Source of the DNA: a virus
IMG/VR virus record: IMGVR_UViG_3300027805_000067
Span: 1 to 27,844 of that record
DNA: 27,844 nt
Reading direction: 5' to 3' (one strand)
Part shown: in pieces, positions 14,701 through 20,273 of the stretch
How positions within the stretch are numbered: position 1 is the stretch's first letter
Layout: each line of letters begins with the position of its first letter
Translations under genes and position numbers: made by a program
The notes under the pieces: model-generated
Told to the model about the DNA's origin: nothing
The model's database searches: none
Seen by the model: only the letters and a program-made list of their open reading frames with translations

Positions 14701-15463
14701 AGGTACCAAGGAAGAACTGGAAGCGGCTGACGCCACGATGACGGTTCTGAAGTATGCGTTCGAGCAATTTGGTGGGCGCGTGGTGCCGGTTCCGACTGCC
14801 GTACGTCCGGTCCTTGAAGCGTTCACCAACTTCTCGTTCTTGGGTGGTCGCCCGCTTGAAGGCATCTACCAACGTACGCTGGACCCCGAAATGCGGGTAA
14901 CGCCCACCACCAGTGAACTAGCCAAAACTGTTGCCAAAGCTTCCAAAGAACTGATTGGTGTGGCTCCGTCACCGATCAACGTGGACAACTTCCTGAATCA
15001 ATGGTTTGGCACCACGGCTGCGACCGTGACGATGATGGCTGACGGCGTGCTGAACCCGGACAAGATGGACCGTCCCCTGCACAAGTACTTCCTGCTCAGC
15101 ACCTACATGTACGACCCGGTGCCGGGGCAGGGGGTTAATGAAGCCTATGAGTTGCGGGAAAAGTTTGGCACCAAGCACAACACCCTGCTGAAGCTGGCGC
15201 AAGAAAACCCGGATGAAGCTCTGAAGTACGCTGAAGCGAACCAAAAAGAACTGGTCTACGCCAAGTTTGCGAATGGGCTTATGGAAGAGTTCGAGAAGAC
15301 CCGCAAGTACAAGGCGTTCTTGCAGTCCAGCCAAGCAGCCCAAGTCATGACGCAGGAAGAACGCGCTGAACAGATGAAGAGCGTGCGTGAGATCGAGAAC
15401 ACCATCGGCTTGCAGGTGCGTGAACTCAAGACGTTCGTCAACAAAGACCCGACGCTAAAGTAA
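8720..15463 (+). CDS. giant polyvalent ejection-type virion protein with metalloprotease motif and LPD38-like C-terminal region
   Basis: A 2247-aa protein, ATG 8720, 5 nt after the previous stop; its Shine-Dalgarno is weak. Order of regions: N-terminal MPIARVELPDGRIGRFEVP module; glycine-zipper segment at ~136-187, likely membrane-inserting; Gln/Glu coiled coil at ~325-380; proline-rich linker with QGMLF, QGELDF and QLNLF motifs at 378-517; disordered linker (~687-760) that also encodes another gene; Ala/Lys/Glu-rich acidic tract at ~1024-1097; HELGH zinc-protease motif at 1214-1218, with a plausible third ligand Glu1290 in GFNEWFANNVA; then a long helical C-terminal region (FSLKQVTDD near 1744, EFINFRRRGSG and TIPFFNAYVQSMDLLYRN near 1885-1907, hydrophobic helix at 1925-1945). 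The C-terminal part resembles large polyvalent protein domain LPD38 of phage proteins. A role in DNA ejection with a co-delivered protease is inferred. Confidence 0.8.
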   Translation: MPIARVELPDGRIGRFEVPEGLEPDEIEQLALAEYDRLQTLNKPAPSVLAEEKKSGIIDELVRGGKQLYSTARTGIETLFGSPEEAARAGIARGEEIDREAGEGPSLEVIKRIYAERGLLPAAGEAVSQIPRALAGQGATIGATVAGGRLGAMAGSPFGPVGSVVGGVAGGALGLGASMFGSNVERQAEEQIKAGRPVDIDVGSAGLGAAGQAALESVGLGLTLGKRVVKGILGIADDAALASTRAADDLVKAASRTLAGGVVRGAAVEMPVEVAQSVIERAQAGLELTSPDALKEYGEAAYLAGLVGGPLGGVGRYIDRSGARNELARQAEEERQQAAQEAYRLQQEQELVQQQEQAQQALMQEQQRRMARLPEGGQGMLFRGAEIPKVPPPPPAAPLAPQTPNIADVRTELFDLKDQRDRVQAYQDQAREAGDVVGVEEAQKVINGLNRNIRPLQRQYDVLVQATDQAAQQAFDFTPPPPTSAYQTQGELDFGGTGGPPEPILRTRRVKGQLNLFDQPASKGVEAEQQQVVEQRATLDRVLPKKIGEFEIESVEPYSGNWYVKYKRTNASGMVLVTGAPIDADMLVGKSDDEIRALVTERLSKNGLKEATTAPAVQPGAITLGSVGAINPSLIPWFKKNIEGKTVDDVRAMVEADPKLAEGRSAKAQLVRTLLVPETPPYQEPQNAGVRSDDGTEPATERGAGERGVAVDIEDRGPLGSGEPPVVAGTPAEATPGGLDDVEQPTGVGVAPEKTTATAVIREPIVTKSEPPTEPNVPYAPTLNLDYGDYDIENSGPNIQYTFKQPKNLTTPGNPNPVATAQSMFLGFSDKDGDGVTLNLTNPKGIPVRVRVRPDYIELESDRTGGYARREANTEPSTPLNNLFGKDFMAQLDALPAQERVPFVIKHLLTQFDVADPSRFLKEFDTAFFAPEEGTSNAPKATETVQAEAEGREPEQAPTEKPAVKKTSKAKLTKAKNAWNDYGPEDVKFTDLDEEGQAAWVKVVEGGKPTISDADNIASVYKKKPTPKAEEVEVEETEAEAEEPEAKPARKPRAAKKAKAEEPKAEEAEVEVEEEPEAEVEEEPKAEEAKVEEEDESLWDEAKKAAKYPDGPFTGADSNVVAGKSVNPKLADYIRALTKKLGLGNVRILMVSDAKDLNDPGLHLHGVFRAVVERFSNSIKRKPLGLKGRLGTKDFVIYVNKGLTEAQAVEAVAHELGHVIQDVAFNSAPQVVQDAVLLEYDAWFAKTKGLNSLDLAKSIYPPSVAEKVTEGKAEGHNNSQFNLYARGFNEWFANNVARWAITDKKPVSIVEKFFKSVADSLKKLVKTLSADRYMPAQSVADFLNKMGPDKDPKPKRGVMPTITKGEFEALYAPDNITTSSELYQPRPNAITRAVRSVAGEAAASEGENAATRFRTINVDASASVAKKISAAFDGKLRDATGNINPLPQLRQANDYGKLMVSLFEQGSLIKNRDNGLYQAGRVEDVPSAKDAFDVLSRWAKANGVSFTDAKNELSKMLEARRLDYFRRNPQLGIPIHKLSNRDPRSANAQIDTMLAKFNSQPQLREVADMLQKMRVRLVNQMYEVGRISEADRDLWTEAVEYIPFDRMEEFGSKFRSSRRTGRGLSSLGNLPEIIGSERRETQNVLDNQIKNFGWMMGQILNNDAAVATARTLERIGAAQYRGGNGNIAPEHRVKVYMNGEDRYFEMQSRWDVKAFTALNLPKSWAVQQMGNFSNMLRTTVTALPPFSLKQVTDDIQRAFVLSGVKNPYALIFPILRNFLAVAWYEITGRRHPYVRQMGQKGVTGEYDFDYRDPSTALLQDFGYIKRPWFKELVHRMEGITRASDLAVRKAIYDQFMKETGDEHLASTRAREFINFRRRGSGQLIATATATIPFFNAYVQSMDLLYRNATGTDVQLGEGRGVAKRMFIAQLVKLSALAAIYSLAVGDDDDYEGMNLRTRSSNWIIPGMGKLPVPNELAAITKVPVEMTLEYLRRKGTKEELEAADATMTVLKYAFEQFGGRVVPVPTAVRPVLEAFTNFSFLGGRPLEGIYQRTLDPEMRVTPTTSELAKTVAKASKELIGVAPSPINVDNFLNQWFGTTAATVTMMADGVLNPDKMDRPLHKYFLLSTYMYDPVPGQGVNEAYELREKFGTKHNTLLKLAQENPDEALKYAEANQKELVYAKFANGLMEEFEKTRKYKAFLQSSQAAQVMTQEERAEQMKSVREIENTIGLQVRELKTFVNKDPTLK
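10779..11000 (+). CDS. probable overprinted small gene, 73 aa, inside the giant virion gene
   Basis: In a different + frame from the 2247-aa gene, ATG 10779 is preceded by a perfect AGGAG at 10767-10771 with 7-nt spacing; the frame closes with TAA at 10998-11000. The product begins MPVYEVTMELSQPLSEAQVS and has a normal protein composition: Leu-rich amphipathic helices (EAWQLISRI, PLLPEHLQKLRPVDWMML, LEWELHLKKLL), several Trp, and charged residues at helix spacing. In the host frame the same bases encode only a Gly/Pro/Glu-rich linker (residues ~687-760). The contrast, plus the strong ribosome-binding site, argues that this is a real gene. No function is recognised. The frame is open from upstream 10662, but the start at 10779 is preferred because of the ribosome-binding site. 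Confidence 0.62.
   Translation: MPVYEVTMELSQPLSEAQVSEAWQLISRIEDPLDLVNHPLLPEHLQKLRPVDWMMLSSQLEWELHLKKLLPLQ
11790..12010 (+). repeat. acidic Ala/Lys/Glu low-complexity tract
   Basis: This stretch of the giant gene encodes alternating KAEE, VEVEEE and PEAEVEEEPKAEE-like units (residues ~1024-1097 of the 2247-aa protein). GAAGAGCC, GAGGTCGAGGAAGAG and similar words recur irregularly in DNA. It is likely an unstructured spacer between the N-terminal membrane/coiled-coil part and the metalloprotease domain. A short Lys/Arg-rich island (ARKPRAAKKAKA) interrupts the acidic run. Confidence 0.85.
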
Positions 15464-15721
15464 CCGCCAGACGCGCACGCCGAAGTACCCGAACTCGCAG
15501 CGGTTGTGGACTGCCAGTTCGAACTTCCGGCGTGTCGCTATGGGGCGAAGCGCTTTCTTAACGTCGGCTGCACTGGCTGAAGTTCTGATGAAGAACGAAT
15601 CGCCTACGCTCAGGCCAGCCCAGTCAACGTAGAACAGGACACCGTGGATCGAGAACCGGTCCCGAACATCCAGCGCGAGCCTATTCTTTCTTGTTGTTCC
15701 AGTTGTTGACCATTTCGTCAT
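15455..15721 (-). CDS. small conserved-looking phage protein, 88 aa, unknown function
   Basis: ATG 15721 lies inside the end of the primase-helicase gene (41-nt overlap) and is the only canonical start before the C-terminus in this frame. The product has the motifs LSVGDSFFIR, KKALRPIATRRKFEL and a strongly patterned end, CEFGYFGVRVWRLL. Short proteins ending in GVRVWR are common in phage replication blocks and are usually uncharacterised; this is recognition from memory of the pattern. Its TAG stop overlaps the stop region of the giant virion gene by 9 bp tail to tail, so no room exists for a terminator between the two convergent blocks. The start lacks a close Shine-Dalgarno (GGAGG lies well upstream), so it may depend on coupling with primase translation. 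Confidence 0.68.
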   Translation of the reverse strand: MTKWSTTGTTRKNRLALDVRDRFSIHGVLFYVDWAGLSVGDSFFIRTSASAADVKKALRPIATRRKFELAVHNRCEFGYFGVRVWRLL

Positions 15722-18548
15722 GGAGTCCCAACCTGCCTCCGTCGATGCAGTAGCAGCGTACTGTTGACACTTCGAAGTTACCGATAGCCCCTGCCGCAAT
15801 ACGCTTCGGTACCGCCTTGCCCTCGTTCTTCAGGAAGCCTACGCGAGACAGGTCGGGCAGCACGCTCTTCACGTCCAGTTGCCGGTTGACGAACAACTCA
15901 CGCAGGGCAGTAGCCGGAATCCATAGCTCGCGGGTGTCAGGCTCATAACGCATACGGAGCGGCCCACGGGGCAGGCTGATCGGAGCCTCGAAGACCCCTA
16001 GCTTGTTCTTCATGCCGTTGATGACCAGCAGGTTCGACAGGTTCTCGTTGATGTAGGTGACAACGACTTCCTTGGCGGTGCTGCCAGTGTCCGCGATCTG
16101 CGCGATAACGTCCTCACGGATGCCGGTGATCAGGCTGACCGCGTAGTCGAACAGGTGCTTGAGGTCGTAAGTCAGCAGACCGAGCTTGTTGCAGATGATC
16201 CCTGCGGTGAAGGCACAGGCCAGCACGTGCGAATAAAACCGGTCGGCTTGGTCCATCCGTATAGCATTGTCAAACCGGATGCGCACGTTATCCATCAGAC
16301 GGCGCACTTCATCCTTGTTGGCGATGACGTACTGAATGAACACCGGGCCAGCCAGCCCATAGTTCGCGTGTAGTCTGTTGAACACCGCGTCGGATTCAGC
16401 CTTCGGTATGTCGAGCGGGCGCGAGAACGGAATCTCGATCAGCCTGCGGATCTCGCCGTCAGCTACGCTCTTGTGCCGCGTCAGCTTGTCGTACATGGAC
16501 GAGTTACTGGAACTGATTGCGAACGTGCACCATGTGGTCGTGTTGACCCGCAGCTTGTTGATCTGGGATTCCATGCGATGCTTGCCCCGCCCTTGCGGAA
16601 TCTCGTAGGTCAGTGCCGACAGGTCTTCATCCGTAATGTTCGTGATCTCATCCATCGTCACAGGAATGGAATTCATCATGCCCATCCACTGGATCTTGGC
16701 GGCAATCGTGTCGTCCTTTTTCAGCAGCAACTCACCCGGGTGCCCGAAGATCGAGTTGACCACCATCTGGGCGGTCGTCTTGCCGGTGCCACCCTTGTTG
16801 GACATCAGGTTGATCAGTGCGCCCTTGACCTCAACCGTGTTGAAGAGCTTGAGTAGCGGAGCACCGAACCCAAACAGCACGGTCAAGGCATGCGGCTCTA
16901 GCCCCTCGCGGGAGTAGAAGTTGGCAACCGACTGCCAATCGGTCAGGTCGCCTTTGCTTGACAAGTATGGAGCCACTCTGCGCGTGATGCTCGCAGCCGG
17001 TGCAAGGCGCACACCCTTCGTTGTGTACTCCAGTTCGCCAATGACGAAGCCATCGTTGTCCGAAGTCCAACCCATCTGGTTGCGCGTGCGCTCCGCCGCG
17101 AACATCTTTTGCAAGTGCTTAACCGAAGAAGCTAGATACGCCATGATCTGATCCACATGTTTACCAAACGTGATGACACCGTGCTTTACCAACGTGTCCC
17201 GCAGCTTGTCCTTGGACATCAGGGTTGTGACCGGAGCCACGAACCGTCGGATGCCATCGTGCGGGGTATGCAGGTTCAACTGGACAAGTTCCCCCTCGCC
17301 GTCGCCCTGTTCGTCAGAGTCGTAAAAGCGTGAGGTCAAATACAGATCGTATGGGTAGATTTCAACTTCGATTGGGTTGCCGTCCTTGTCCTTTTCACGC
17401 CTGAAGACCCCGCCGTTGACGCCCCGAAAGTACGGGAACGGATACGCAGGGATGTCTACCTCAACGACCTGCCCGACAGAACGCTCGGCGTTGTCAGGGT
17501 CCAACTGCTGCGCAACTTTGTAGACACCATCGACCTCGGATGCAGCAGCAACCTTGCGCCCAAGCGCGATAGGACTGGTGATGGTCTGTGTGCAGCCTTC
17601 ACAACCTGCCCCGAAATTGTCCTTGTACCACTTGCAAGTAGTCGGCCCCTTGGTCAACTCAGCCTTGCGGATCGTGTTCTCCGGGGTGTAATCCGGGTGG
17701 TCCCTAGAAAGCGAGTGGATGGCCTTCTCGGCGTCGGTGCAGCGCCATGCGATTGACAGGGCAGCCCGCCAAAGCGGCTCCTCCAGTGTGGCTGCGTTCT
17801 GCACTGCGTTGGCTATCTGAGCACAGCCCACACCGGAGAGCGACTTGCGCACCACCCGGGAAAACTCGCTCGTGGGGTAGTCGCCCTGTGCAATCGCCCG
17901 GGTAAGCTCATCGACCCCGTACTCCTTGGCGGCAGACAGGTCGAGCGTGACGGGCAGTGCTTCTGCAAACTCATCAAGCGGCACCGCCGGTCGGATGACC
18001 ATGATCTGCACGGGCAATGCCGGATCTGCCTTGAAGTTCAACGTATCGGGCGCTCGCAGTACGCGTGCTGCATCAGCGGGAACCGCCGGGTCGATAGCGA
18101 ACCCACGCGTCAGGCACAACTGCTTGAACTGGTTGGCGAGCGGTATCCAATGCGACGTATCAAGCACTTCCTGCAACGGCCAGTACACGTGCAGTCCGCG
18201 CCCCGAGTTGACCACGCAAGGCTCGGGAAGCTTGGTCTCTTCGACGAACTTCTTTAGCGCTTGCGCAGCCTCTGCCTGTGCCGGGTAGGGCTTGCCCGGT
18301 CCGCAGTCAAGATCAAGAAAGAACGACCGCGTGTACGCAGCGTTGTCAGCACGTCGGCTGGAGTCGTCCTTGAAGGTGGACAACGCGAAGTACGCGTTCA
18401 GCCCGGAGTCCTTGATCTCCTGAGCGCGCTCCGCAAGCTTTCGAGTTGTCGAGTGGAAGGTTTGGATTACCTTGCCGGAAGGTCCGATTGCTACTGCACA
18501 GTACAGACCATCCGGGGGCAGGATTGCGTCGTAAAACGAAGTGTCCAC
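15681..18548 (-). CDS. primase-helicase (AEP-type primase fused to DUF927-like helicase)
   Basis: A 955-aa protein with a GTG start; GAGGG lies just upstream. The N-terminal region carries archaeo-eukaryotic primase features: FFLDLDCG with Asp79 and Asp81 as metal ligands, and NSGRGLHVYW with His120. A Cys-containing segment follows (Cys305, Cys316, Cys319 in TTCKWYKDNFGAGCEGC), resembling the zinc or Fe-S binding linkers of phage/plasmid primases. The helicase part has a Walker A motif SNKGGTGKTT at ~583-592 and a Walker B-like PVTMDEI with Asp633-Glu634, then a hexameric-helicase-like stretch (GRGKHRME). The arrangement matches phage primase-helicases that make primers and unwind the fork. 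It lies downstream of the HTH, ssDNA-binding and 135-aa genes, probably served by the promoter at 20246-20273. The GTG start is supported by spacing to GAGGG. Confidence 0.86.
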   Translation of the reverse strand: MDTSFYDAILPPDGLYCAVAIGPSGKVIQTFHSTTRKLAERAQEIKDSGLNAYFALSTFKDDSSRRADNAAYTRSFFLDLDCGPGKPYPAQAEAAQALKKFVEETKLPEPCVVNSGRGLHVYWPLQEVLDTSHWIPLANQFKQLCLTRGFAIDPAVPADAARVLRAPDTLNFKADPALPVQIMVIRPAVPLDEFAEALPVTLDLSAAKEYGVDELTRAIAQGDYPTSEFSRVVRKSLSGVGCAQIANAVQNAATLEEPLWRAALSIAWRCTDAEKAIHSLSRDHPDYTPENTIRKAELTKGPTTCKWYKDNFGAGCEGCTQTITSPIALGRKVAAASEVDGVYKVAQQLDPDNAERSVGQVVEVDIPAYPFPYFRGVNGGVFRREKDKDGNPIEVEIYPYDLYLTSRFYDSDEQGDGEGELVQLNLHTPHDGIRRFVAPVTTLMSKDKLRDTLVKHGVITFGKHVDQIMAYLASSVKHLQKMFAAERTRNQMGWTSDNDGFVIGELEYTTKGVRLAPAASITRRVAPYLSSKGDLTDWQSVANFYSREGLEPHALTVLFGFGAPLLKLFNTVEVKGALINLMSNKGGTGKTTAQMVVNSIFGHPGELLLKKDDTIAAKIQWMGMMNSIPVTMDEITNITDEDLSALTYEIPQGRGKHRMESQINKLRVNTTTWCTFAISSSNSSMYDKLTRHKSVADGEIRRLIEIPFSRPLDIPKAESDAVFNRLHANYGLAGPVFIQYVIANKDEVRRLMDNVRIRFDNAIRMDQADRFYSHVLACAFTAGIICNKLGLLTYDLKHLFDYAVSLITGIREDVIAQIADTGSTAKEVVVTYINENLSNLLVINGMKNKLGVFEAPISLPRGPLRMRYEPDTRELWIPATALRELFVNRQLDVKSVLPDLSRVGFLKNEGKAVPKRIAAGAIGNFEVSTVRCYCIDGGRLGLHDEMVNNWNNKKE

Positions 18549-18655
18549 AGTCCCTCACGGAAGGGTCGAACGGGAAAAGAGGTGGGGCGGCAGCCCGTGG
18601 TCTGCCTCGTCAGGAAGGGATCAGCTTCCTCTAGCCCCGGGGGAGAGAATATACC
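18549..18655 (-). other. 107-nt leader before the primase-helicase gene with small inverted repeats
   Basis: This is one of the longest gene-free gaps in the leftward block. It contains a 6-bp inverted repeat AGGAAG/CTTCCT (18612-18617 with 18625-18630) and GGCAG/CTGCC (18589-18593 with 18602-18606), so the leader RNA could form two small hairpins. No convincing promoter or T-tract terminator is seen, although TATATT near 18650 could be a -10 element with a poor -35. Regulation of primase expression here is speculative. Confidence 0.35.
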
Positions 18656-18913
18656 TTACTGCAGTCCGTACCTAACCAGCAGTTCGTGCACGTGTGCCAT
18701 CTTCTCAGGCTTCGGGTAGTACTGCCCGGTGAACCACGCGTAAACGGTAAGGCGAGACACGTTCAGGTCTTGAGCGACCTTAGCCACGGGGATGTTCTTC
18801 TCGATGCACAGGCAGCCAAGCTTGACTCCAATGTGCATAGGGTCCGCGCTTCGGATACGTTGCACGAGCGAGTACGAGTAGCCCCTCGGCTTATAGCGGC
18901 GTTCACTCGTCAT
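18656..18913 (-). CDS. small helix-turn-helix DNA-binding protein
   Basis: An 85-aa protein whose ATG overlaps the end of the ssDNA-binding-like gene by 11 nt, indicating coupled translation. Residues ~42-62 (PVAKVAQDLNVSRLTVYAWF) form a classic helix-turn-helix, followed by TGQYYPKPEKM, a pattern of XRE/Cro-like or phage replication-region regulators. The N-terminus is basic (MTSERRYKPRGYSYS). It lies directly before the primase-helicase leader, so it may act as a local repressor or as a replication-origin binding protein; the sequence does not decide between these. Confidence 0.78.
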   Translation of the reverse strand: MTSERRYKPRGYSYSLVQRIRSADPMHIGVKLGCLCIEKNIPVAKVAQDLNVSRLTVYAWFTGQYYPKPEKMAHVHELLVRYGLQ

Positions 18914-19796
18914 CGTCGGTACCCCACTCGCTCATAAGATCATCGACCGACTTGGCAGCCGGGGCCGGTTCCGATTTCTTGCTAGTCCGCTTGGTGGGTT
19001 CAGCCGCAGGCTCAGCAACCTTGGCAGGGGCCGGTTCCGGTGCGGTAGAGGCAGCGTTGGTCAGAGCGGGAGCCGCCAAGCGGACGGCTGTAGACGAGAA
19101 GGTCACTTCAATCGCGGTAGTCGCGTCTTCGGTGGCACCCTGCGTCTTGGAGATCTCCCACTCAGCCTTGGTGAGCGGACGCACAGCCGAGAACTTCAGC
19201 ACCGGCACCGCCTCGTTGGTGTCGAACCGAGCCTCAGTCACCACACCCGCCATCGGCACACCGTGCCCTGCGAGGAACTTGGCGTAAGCCTTGAACGGCA
19301 TCTTGCCATTCTCAGCGTCACCGAACACCGACTTGGACGGCAGTTGCAGACGGTAGACCGTGCCTTCCATGTCGCCCTCAAGCACGACAGCGATACGCTG
19401 GAAGAACCGGCACGCCCGGGAATCGCCTTGTCCGGAACCCTTGATGTTCTGGGGGCAGGTAGCGCAGGACTTCGACTGCGGGTTCGTAGCATCTTTGGCG
19501 GGCGTCGTGCCATCAACCGAGTAGCACGCGGGGGTGGAGGCTTGGCCCTTGACGTAGGCACCCTCGTAGAACGAGCGCGAGACGTTCTTGTTGCCGTTGA
19601 CGATGACGAAGTTCATGGCCCGGTCTTCGTTCTTGGCGATCTCCTCGCCACCGACCAGCATGCGCCAGACACCGCCCTCGATGGAGATGGACTTGCCACC
19701 GGACCCACCAGCCATTTGTTTAGTGAAGGAGTCGCCTTCCTTCAGGTAGTCAGGCAGAGTCGCACCGGCAGATTTGAAAAGCGTAAGTTCAGACAT
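18903..19796 (-). CDS. probable single-stranded DNA-binding protein with C4 zinc site and acidic tail
   Basis: A 297-aa protein with GAGG upstream of ATG 19796. Four cysteines (Cys91, Cys111, Cys114, Cys129; core SKSCATCPQN, then SRACRFFQR) form a likely zinc site. The middle is a mixed alpha/beta region (GTVYRLQLPSKSVFG). Residues ~240-284 form an Ala/Pro/Lys-rich linker, and the end is a short acidic tail (WGTDDDE). A zinc site, flexible linker and acidic C-terminus are typical of phage ssDNA-binding proteins such as those of the gp32 type, where the tail recruits replication partners. Its place beside the primase-helicase supports this. Sequence-level family proof would need a profile search, so the call is probable rather than certain. 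Confidence 0.62.
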   Translation of the reverse strand: MSELTLFKSAGATLPDYLKEGDSFTKQMAGGSGGKSISIEGGVWRMLVGGEEIAKNEDRAMNFVIVNGNKNVSRSFYEGAYVKGQASTPACYSVDGTTPAKDATNPQSKSCATCPQNIKGSGQGDSRACRFFQRIAVVLEGDMEGTVYRLQLPSKSVFGDAENGKMPFKAYAKFLAGHGVPMAGVVTEARFDTNEAVPVLKFSAVRPLTKAEWEISKTQGATEDATTAIEVTFSSTAVRLAAPALTNAASTAPEPAPAKVAEPAAEPTKRTSKKSEPAPAAKSVDDLMSEWGTDDDE

Positions 19797-19812
19797 TTGT
19801 AGTCCTCAATGG

Positions 19813-20220
19813 TTACTTGGAAGCACGCCGCACGGTGATGGCGTACTTGGAGTCGACGTTCAGTCCTTCCGGAAGCAGGTCAGGGTTCTCCTGCAAGAAC
19901 GTCTTCATGTTGCCCTGATTGATACGCTGCTCAAGCAGATCAATGGCGTCGTGCTTCTTGATGAATTCGCGCATGGCGTCCCAGTTGGCACTCCAGTAGC
20001 GCGTCTTGACAGTACGGGTGAACGTACCGTGCGAGGTCTTGCCACCGTTCTGCCCAGTGGCCTTGCAGATTTCTAGAAGCTCGTTGCTGAGGATACCAAG
20101 TTTGGTGTCTAGGTCCGCGACCTTTTCCTCGTAATCTCGGGTTAACTGCGCTTTGGCGTCCCGAATCTTGATGTAGACACTGACAAGCTTGTCCGCATCG
20201 TACTTCCGTTCGTCGCTCAT
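19813..20220 (-). CDS. 135-aa helical protein of the replication block, function unknown
   Basis: The start ATG 20220 has a strong AAGGAG five to six bases upstream and follows the only near-consensus promoter seen in the window. The N-terminal ~60 residues are heptad-rich and likely a coiled coil (IKIRDAKAQLTRDYEEKVADLDTKLGILSNELLEI, split here only to describe its character). After a flexible GQNGGKTSHGTF turn, the C-terminal part (YWSANWDAMREFI, NQGNMKTFLQ, LLPEGLNV) is compact. This protein type is frequent in tailed phages next to ssDNA-binding or recombination genes. The coiled-coil-plus-compact-domain layout loosely recalls Gam-type nuclease inhibitors, but I cannot support that assignment from sequence alone. 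Confidence 0.6.
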   Translation of the reverse strand: MSDERKYDADKLVSVYIKIRDAKAQLTRDYEEKVADLDTKLGILSNELLEICKATGQNGGKTSHGTFTRTVKTRYWSANWDAMREFIKKHDAIDLLEQRINQGNMKTFLQENPDLLPEGLNVDSKYAITVRRASK

Positions 20221-20245
20221 TTTTTCTCCTTGTGTTTGTGCCGCC

Positions 20246-20273
20246 AGTATACACGGTTAGTTAGCTACGTCAA
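20246..20273 (-). promoter_or_regulatory. sigma70-like promoter for the ssDNA-binding/primase genes
   Basis: On the - strand, TTGACG (20273-20268) and TATACT (20251-20246) match the -35 and -10 consensus at five of six positions each, separated by 16 nt. The -35 box overlaps the stop codon of the helicase gene. Transcription would begin about 20 nt before the 135-aa gene, whose ribosome-binding site AAGGAG follows. It would give the replication genes 20220-15455 their own expression independent of upstream genes. Confidence 0.7.

Noticed and set aside
18261-18719. 152-codon + strand frame spanning the start of the primase-helicase and its leader.
   Set aside because: It is antisense to well-supported primase motifs and has no ribosome-binding site or domain.
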